Assembly (NCBI GenBank): GCA_015234465.1
Contig: JADGNA010000023.1
Span: 1 to 64,000 of the forward strand
Direction: 5' to 3'
Length of the DNA: 64,000 nucleotides
Source of the DNA: Salinibacterium sp.
Lineage (GTDB): Bacteria > Actinomycetota > Actinomycetes > Actinomycetales > Microbacteriaceae
A program made the translations under genes and the position numbers. Shown here piece by piece: positions 63,814 to 64,000 of the stretch (positions within the stretch are counted from its first letter, which is position 1; every line of letters begins with the position of its first letter). The notes beneath the pieces were generated by a model. It saw nothing but the letters and a program-made list of their open reading frames with translations, made no database searches and had not been told where the DNA came from.

Positions 63814-64000
63814 ATGATCGCACGTCGTTCACACCGAATGAAGTGGATCGCCCTGATGGCTGCACCAGCATTGCTGCTGGTCGGCTGCGCGGGCGACTCG
63901 GGCGAAGAGGGTGGCGCCGAGGGCGGCACCATGGAACTCACGCTCGCTCACAGCTACAACCCCGACCAGCCGCAGGACCGCTGCGGCGCGGCCGTCATCA
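63814..64000 (+). CDS. TRAP transporter substrate-binding lipoprotein (partial, DctP type)
   Basis: The first 62 residues only; the gene runs off the window edge. ATG 63814 follows GAGGA. Signal peptide with lipobox LVGC, lipidated Cys25, then a Gly/Glu-rich linker and MELTLAHSYNPDQPQD, the usual start of the DctP fold. It would bind the solute for the DctQ/DctM pair upstream. Identification rests on position and the lipoprotein start. Confidence 0.8.
   Translation, partial: MIARRSHRMKWIALMAAPALLLVGCAGDSGEEGGAEGGTMELTLAHSYNPDQPQDRCGAAVI

Overview
The window is about 68% GC, with strongly GC3-biased genes, frequent ATGA/GTGA stop-start overlaps and many leaderless promoters. Gene content and order (acs, 6C RNA, tad pilus genes, topA, tmk, holB; dnaX-recR; lysC-asd) point to a high-GC Gram-positive, most likely a member of the Microbacteriaceae (Actinomycetota). 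No phage, transposase, CRISPR array or plasmid function is visible, so this is chromosomal backbone carrying accessory modules.

Layout. 1-6.8 kb: tRNA-Ser, then an AraC-type regulator followed by a ribose-type ABC importer (lipoprotein, double ATPase, permease) and an aldehyde dehydrogenase. 6.8-8.8 kb: SRP RNA and an ArsR-type repressor coupled to an MFS exporter. 9.0-14.5 kb: an 1829-residue LPFTG wall-anchored protein with 15 IPT/TIG repeats. 14.6-17.9 kb: pta-ackA. 17.9-22.9 kb (minus strand): a four-gene, translationally coupled operon of three proteins with SipW/TasA-like signal peptides and a Ser/His (S26B) signal peptidase, behind a large LuxR-type ATPase regulator. 23-30 kb: dnaX, recR, lysC (with an internal beta-subunit start), asd, mqo. 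30-34 kb: sensor kinase, degenerate sensor, response regulator, thymidine kinase, tRNA-Pro. 34-38.3 kb: metallophosphoesterase and class A PBP (minus), then a DUF4177 peptide and RidA. 38.4-43.8 kb: acs (minus), a 6C RNA and a compact tad/Flp locus. 43.9-47.3 kb: topA-tmk. 47.4-52 kb: an LPATG surface protein with ten DUF11-like repeats. 52-55.4 kb: holB, a secreted lipoprotein peptidase, a TetR regulator. 55.4-56.7 kb: tRNA-Thr and a collagen-like protein. 56.8-59 kb: a MetP/MetS-type transporter flanked by two paralogous small acidic proteins. 59.1-64 kb: a quinate/shikimate catabolic cluster (QsuB-type dehydratase, TRAP transporter, QsuD-type dehydrogenase) running off the right edge.

How it works together. 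The surface-facing part is unusually rich: two sortase substrates, a collagen-like protein, a SipW-type secretion operon and a tad locus, which suggests a cell that builds adhesive or matrix structures. The catabolic parts (ABC importer with aldehyde dehydrogenase; TRAP importer with dehydroshikimate dehydratase and quinate/shikimate dehydrogenase; acetate activation by pta-ackA and acs) suggest use of plant-derived aromatic or hydroaromatic compounds. The points most worth a second look are the SipW-type operon with its regulator, the twin small acidic proteins around MetPS, the palindromes between qsuB and the TRAP genes, the Cys-pair TIG repeats and the degenerate-sensor signalling trio.
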